Shown piece by piece: positions 14,099 through 14,862 of a DNA stretch of 14,862 bases (its first letter is position 1; every line of letters starts with the position of its first letter). The DNA lies in the NCBI GenBank assembly GCA_031366005.1, contig JANLZB010000003.1, forward strand, positions 1 to 14,862, read 5' to 3'. This DNA is from JANLUX01 sp031366005 (GTDB taxonomy: Bacteria > Bacteroidota > Bacteroidia > AKYH767-A > OLB10). The position numbers were made by a program, and so were the translations under genes. The notes beneath the pieces are model-generated. The model was not told the DNA's origin and made no database searches. It saw nothing but the letters and a program-made list of their open reading frames with translations.

Positions 14099-14842
14099 AT
14101 GAAACGAATATTCGTTATAGCATTACTATCTTCTATCCTTAGTATAAACTCATTTGCACAATGTACGCCTGATACTTCCATCCATCAGCCGGGTGTATTC
14201 CCTGATAGTGCTACAGGATTTACTCCCGGTTATTTAGGAATGCCTTACAATCAGGTTATTCAATTAAAAGTTCCGCAGGATACAGTGGTAATTATTTTTG
14301 GTCAGCCAATAACTATTCCTATTGATTCAGTGCAATTAACTTCGTTTAGCGGATTACCTACTGGTTTAGCTTTATATTGTAATCCTTCAAGCTGCACTTA
14401 TCCCGGAGGCAGCAATGGCTGTGCAGTTATTAGTGGAACTCCAACCGATACGGGTCATTTCCAATTAACAGCTACTGTTACCACCTATGCAGGTGGTGGA
14501 CTTCCTCCTCAGGTAAATACGGTAAATTATTACAGTATTACAGTTACTGATCCTGCAGGATTAGAAGAATTTACTTCCAATAATTTTGCAGTTACACAAA
14601 ACACACCCAATCCATTCAGTGGTATAAGCATCATTACTTACAACATTCCACACAACGGAAAAGTGGAATTTAAAATGTATAATTTATTAGGTAAAGAAGT
14701 TTATCATTATACAGAACAAGGCAAAGGTGGTATCAATAATATTTCCATTGAAGGAAGTAAATTTTCTCCGGGTACTTATATGTATTCTTTGATGTTTGAT
14801 AACAAAACAATCACTAAAAGCCTGATGATTTCTGAACAGTAG
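14099..14842 (+). CDS. Secreted Ig-like protein with T9SS sorting domain
   Basis: 247 aa from the ATG at 14099. Residues 1-20 are a signal peptide (MKRIFVIALLSSILSINSFA), cut before QCTPDT. Residues 40-150 look like one putative-Ig (He_PIG-type) domain: GYLGMPYNQVIQLKVPQDTV, then FSGLPTGLALYCN and ISGTPTDTGHFQLTATVTTY, the typical G-LP-x-GL and I-x-GTPT-x-x-G signature. Two or more of the cysteines at 22, 94, 99 and 108 may pair. Residues about 163-247 are a T9SS type A sorting domain of the QNTPNPFSGISIITYNIP kind, ending with GTYMYSLMFDNKTITKSLMI. It is probably displayed at the surface. It shares orientation with the STAS gene 30 bp upstream, and has no TAnnTTTG element of its own. The 20 bases after it hold nothing recognisable. 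Confidence 0.9.
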   Translation: MKRIFVIALLSSILSINSFAQCTPDTSIHQPGVFPDSATGFTPGYLGMPYNQVIQLKVPQDTVVIIFGQPITIPIDSVQLTSFSGLPTGLALYCNPSSCTYPGGSNGCAVISGTPTDTGHFQLTATVTTYAGGGLPPQVNTVNYYSITVTDPAGLEEFTSNNFAVTQNTPNPFSGISIITYNIPHNGKVEFKMYNLLGKEVYHYTEQGKGGINNISIEGSKFSPGTYMYSLMFDNKTITKSLMISEQ

Positions 14843-14862
14843 ATGAGTTTTGAGTTAACAAT

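Overview
The window is chromosomal DNA from a member of the Bacteroidota, probably near the Chitinophagales/Sphingobacteriales. The evidence is low GC with AT-rich intergenic DNA, almost no Shine-Dalgarno sites, several upstream regions carrying the Bacteroidota -7 element TAnnTTTG, and five proteins with C-terminal type IX secretion (T9SS) sorting domains. The first 60 bases are about two-thirds G+C and look foreign to the rest.

Layout. 1-101: GC-rich edge, then a small inverted repeat. 102-2462 (-): secreted M1 zinc aminopeptidase with T9SS tail. 2529-2981 (-): MarR regulator. 3078-3659 (-): periplasmic YceI protein, ending in an intrinsic terminator and preceded by three evenly spaced copies of a 12-bp palindrome-like box. 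3797-4324 (+): GNAT acetyltransferase, divergent from yceI. 4390-5553 (+): AraC-type regulator on a seven-helix membrane domain. 5681-7096 (+): secreted beta-helix protein with T9SS tail. 7201-7800 (-): exported protein of unknown function, convergent with the beta-helix gene across a large hairpin repeat. 7801-8103: gene-free, holding a 100-bp element with perfect 19-bp terminal inverted repeats. 8104-10041 (+): TPR/PD40/OmpA protein with the architecture of the T9SS component PorE. 10194-10850 and 10938-11900 (-): two secreted T9SS cargo proteins. 12130-13634 (+): pyrR-pyrB, translationally coupled, first step of pyrimidine synthesis and its regulator. 13694-14068 (+): STAS anti-anti-sigma-type protein. 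14099-14842 (+): another T9SS cargo protein.

How it fits together. One theme is cell-surface export: five cargo proteins and one PorE-like envelope protein, although no core translocon gene (porV, sov, gldKLMN) is present. A second is local regulation: MarR/YceI with an iterated operator candidate, a membrane-bound AraC regulator and a STAS protein. The third is housekeeping pyrimidine synthesis. No tRNA, rRNA, CRISPR array, transposase or phage gene was seen. The least ordinary items are the triple box upstream of yceI, the 100-bp MITE-like element, a probable relic of a T9SS sorting domain after the PorE-like gene, and the GC-rich left edge.
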